Part shown: positions 62,846 to 64,000 of the stretch, in pieces
Numbering within the stretch: position 1 is the first letter of the stretch
How the letters are laid out: each line of letters begins with the position of its first letter
Source of the DNA: Porphyromonas pasteri
GTDB taxonomy: Bacteria; Bacteroidota; Bacteroidia; Bacteroidales; Porphyromonadaceae
Assembly (NCBI RefSeq): GCF_014647755.1
Contig: NZ_BMPU01000001.1
Coordinates: 372,001 to 436,000, forward strand
Direction of reading: 5' to 3'
DNA: 64,000 nt
Translations under genes and position numbers: made by a program
The notes under the pieces: generated by a model
Told to the model about the DNA's origin: nothing
Databases searched by the model: none
The model's input: the letters and a program-made list of their open reading frames with translations, nothing else

Positions 62846-63560
62846 TTGCGCAAGGCCATCTCTTCACAACTTGCACTTTCCTCCTTCGAACTTCCCAGCC
62901 AAAATCTTCCGATTTCCGAGGGAAGAAGGTACGAGTAATGAAGAGGTCGTCTTGCGTAATGGTCTCATATATTGGTTGAGTACGTGGGTAGAGCTATGTA
63001 GGATGGTGAAGAAAGCTATATAGCTTTGGACTGATTCCTATATAGCTTTGCTTGGATTCCTATATAGCTTTGCTTGGATTCCTATATAGCTTTCGGTGCG
63101 AAGCTATATAGCTTTGTGAAGTGACCTCTATTAGTTTGTTGCTCCGCATAGGGATAAAAGTTGCGGACGAGTGGGAGATAAGTTTGGGCTACGTACGTGA
63201 ATCTAATATCTACGTACGTGGATATTTGGACTGACGTACCTGGTCTTTAAGACTACGTGCGTAGACAGAGGAAGACCACTACATGAAGACGCTTTTTCCT
63301 TCACGAGAAGGACACTTTCTCCTCCGCTGGATAAGAGGAATACTCGCGATAAGGCGAAGGGCTTGCCTGACCACTTCGGAGAGGTATATCGGGGGGGACC
63401 GGGCGTGTGATGCCTTAGCGCTCTAAATAGAGGACAGGACTCGCGGCAACAGTCTCCATTTGCAAGTCGTATTGAAGTAGAGTCGATCGGCAAACGGCTA
63501 TTGCTCTGTCGTTGAATGGCTATTGCTTTTGGGGATAAACATCCATTGTTGCAGCTTTGT
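62846..63560 (-). repeat. dispersed element, copy 4 (reversed), with two 22-bp arrays
   Basis: Reverse orientation. From the low-coordinate end: facing motifs GAGACCATTGCGCAAG (62840-62855) and TTGCGTAATGGTCTC (62953-62967); CTATATAG units starting at 62994, 63016, 63038, 63060, 63082, 63104 and a degenerate one at 63126, all 22 bp apart; the conserved core (63130-63450), with TACGTACGTG-like units at 63190, 63211, 63233 and 63254; the hairpin arms 63457-63463/63490-63496 next to CAACAGTCT; and a second small array of GGCTATTGCT-like units (63496, 63518 and later variants). Confidence 0.85.
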
Positions 63561-63571
63561 ACTCACTACTG

Positions 63572-63784
63572 TTTCGCATACACTCTCTGGTGGCAGTGCC
63601 GTACTCAGTAGGGGAGAGTGTGCCCAAGATACGTACACTTTGATACGGCTGCCTTGGAAGAGTTCCCTCATCGATCAGTACTGGTAGCTTTTATGAGCAA
63701 TAGCTGGGAGATAAAAATCAGCATGCAAGTGCGTAACGGGCTCTCCCGTAAATATTATACGTTTTTCAGGTAATACTTTTTGCC
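63572..63784. other. intergenic, one isolated array-type unit
   Basis: No gene. A single TCAGTACTGGT unit occurs at about 63678, resembling the ACCAGTACTGGT arrays; nothing else is recognised. Confidence 0.4.
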
Positions 63785-63793
63785 TACCTTTGC
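63785..63793 (+). promoter_or_regulatory. -7 promoter box of the edge gene
   Basis: TACCTTTGC, an exact TAnnTTTGC match, 53 bp before the ATG at 63846, with a T-rich -33 region near 63759-63765. Confidence 0.65.
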
Positions 63794-63845
63794 CAACAAC
63801 CCCTCGATATCACACTTGTGGGGGAATGCATAAATACTATTGAAA

Positions 63846-64000
63846 ATGAAGAAGATTCTGATGACTGTAGCTCTCGCAGCTACCGCGCTTGTCTCCGCAC
63901 AGGCTCAGTCGGAGTTCAAGCCCCTCGCAGGGAGCGTGACGACCGACTTCTCTCTCTTTGCTAATGGGATTTTCAACCAGACTGAATCACCCGTAGCTCT
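63846..64000 (+). CDS. secreted or outer-membrane protein, N-terminal fragment (runs off the window)
   Basis: Only the first 51 residues are inside the window. MKKILMTVALAATALVSAQAQ is a clear signal peptide with cleavage near 19-21; the mature start SEFKPLAGSVTTDFSLFANGIFNQ resembles the beginning of Bacteroidetes outer-membrane barrel proteins. The strong consensus promoter and abundant Ala codons suggest good expression. The family cannot be decided from this fragment. Confidence 0.75.
   Translation, partial: MKKILMTVALAATALVSAQAQSEFKPLAGSVTTDFSLFANGIFNQTESPVA

Noticed and set aside
62625-62876. 83-codon minus-strand frame spanning the thyA start
   Set aside because: Runs out of frame through thyA and its promoter; no support.
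639-63148. CRISPR arrays as an explanation of the spaced repeats
   Set aside because: Repeats are only about 8-14 bp, the period is 22 bp, spacers are 8-14 bp, and no cas genes are present.

Overview
The window looks like a chromosome segment from a Bacteroidales bacterium, most likely a Porphyromonas species. Reasons: many genes are preceded by the Bacteroidetes -7 box (TAnnTTTG) rather than an E. coli-type -10 with a strong Shine-Dalgarno; the proteins are family-typical (long insertion-type IspG, class III fructose bisphosphatase, Rsh paralog with TGS and ACT domains, OstA-like/SurA-like pair, TonB-dependent receptors, DUF2141 proteins); and anaerobic acetate and pyrophosphate-linked metabolism is present (pta-ackA, ppdK). 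A complete gnd-zwf-pgl set and tkt-rpiB point to a sugar-using species rather than a strictly asaccharolytic one; the species is not determined.

Layout. 1-1029: a structured non-coding segment and the first copy of a dispersed repeat element. 1030-7329 (+): htpG, a beta-barrel protein, gcvH-purE, ispG, dut. 7415-24000 (mostly -): a secreted nuclease, a candidate small RNA, ppdK, ribE, tRNA-Pro, a GltD-type flavoprotein, pta-ackA, a (p)ppGpp synthetase with fbp, and argS. 24912-31283 (+): a TonB receptor flanked by two DUF2141 proteins, then a membrane protein, a methyltransferase-like protein and an esterase lipoprotein. 31361-34533 (-): a second TonB receptor with an ATP-grasp-like protein. 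35114-38866 (+): oxidative pentose phosphate operon. 38972-43975 (-): tkt, rpiB, an AI-2E-family permease and a LolC/E-like permease. 44518-54351 (-): clpP-clpX-recQ-surA-ostA-(small membrane protein)-mutL. 55253-62734 (-): thyA-folA-hisS-dxs-trkA-trkH. 63846 to the edge (+): start of a secreted or outer-membrane protein.

The core genes are ordinary. The unusual material is between them. At least ten intergenic gaps carry short arrays of A+T-centred, often palindromic motifs repeated at 22 bp (occasionally 23). The motif differs between arrays (ACCAGTACTGGT, ACCTATATTGGT, CTATATAG, AATATACCTTT, TTATATTACTT) but the spacing does not, and three ACCAGTACTGGT arrays and two others each have exactly five units. 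Four gaps carry copies of a 400-500 bp dispersed element (two in each orientation) that combines a hairpin, a conserved core with its own about 22-bp ACGTAG array, and one of the 22-bp arrays. In three copies the hairpin arms differ in sequence but stay complementary, which suggests that structure is being maintained. No cas genes, transposase or integrase is seen. This repeat system is the best candidate for something undescribed. A separate, promoter-to-terminator candidate RNA (about 180 nt, minus strand, 8430-8610) is the other non-coding highlight.
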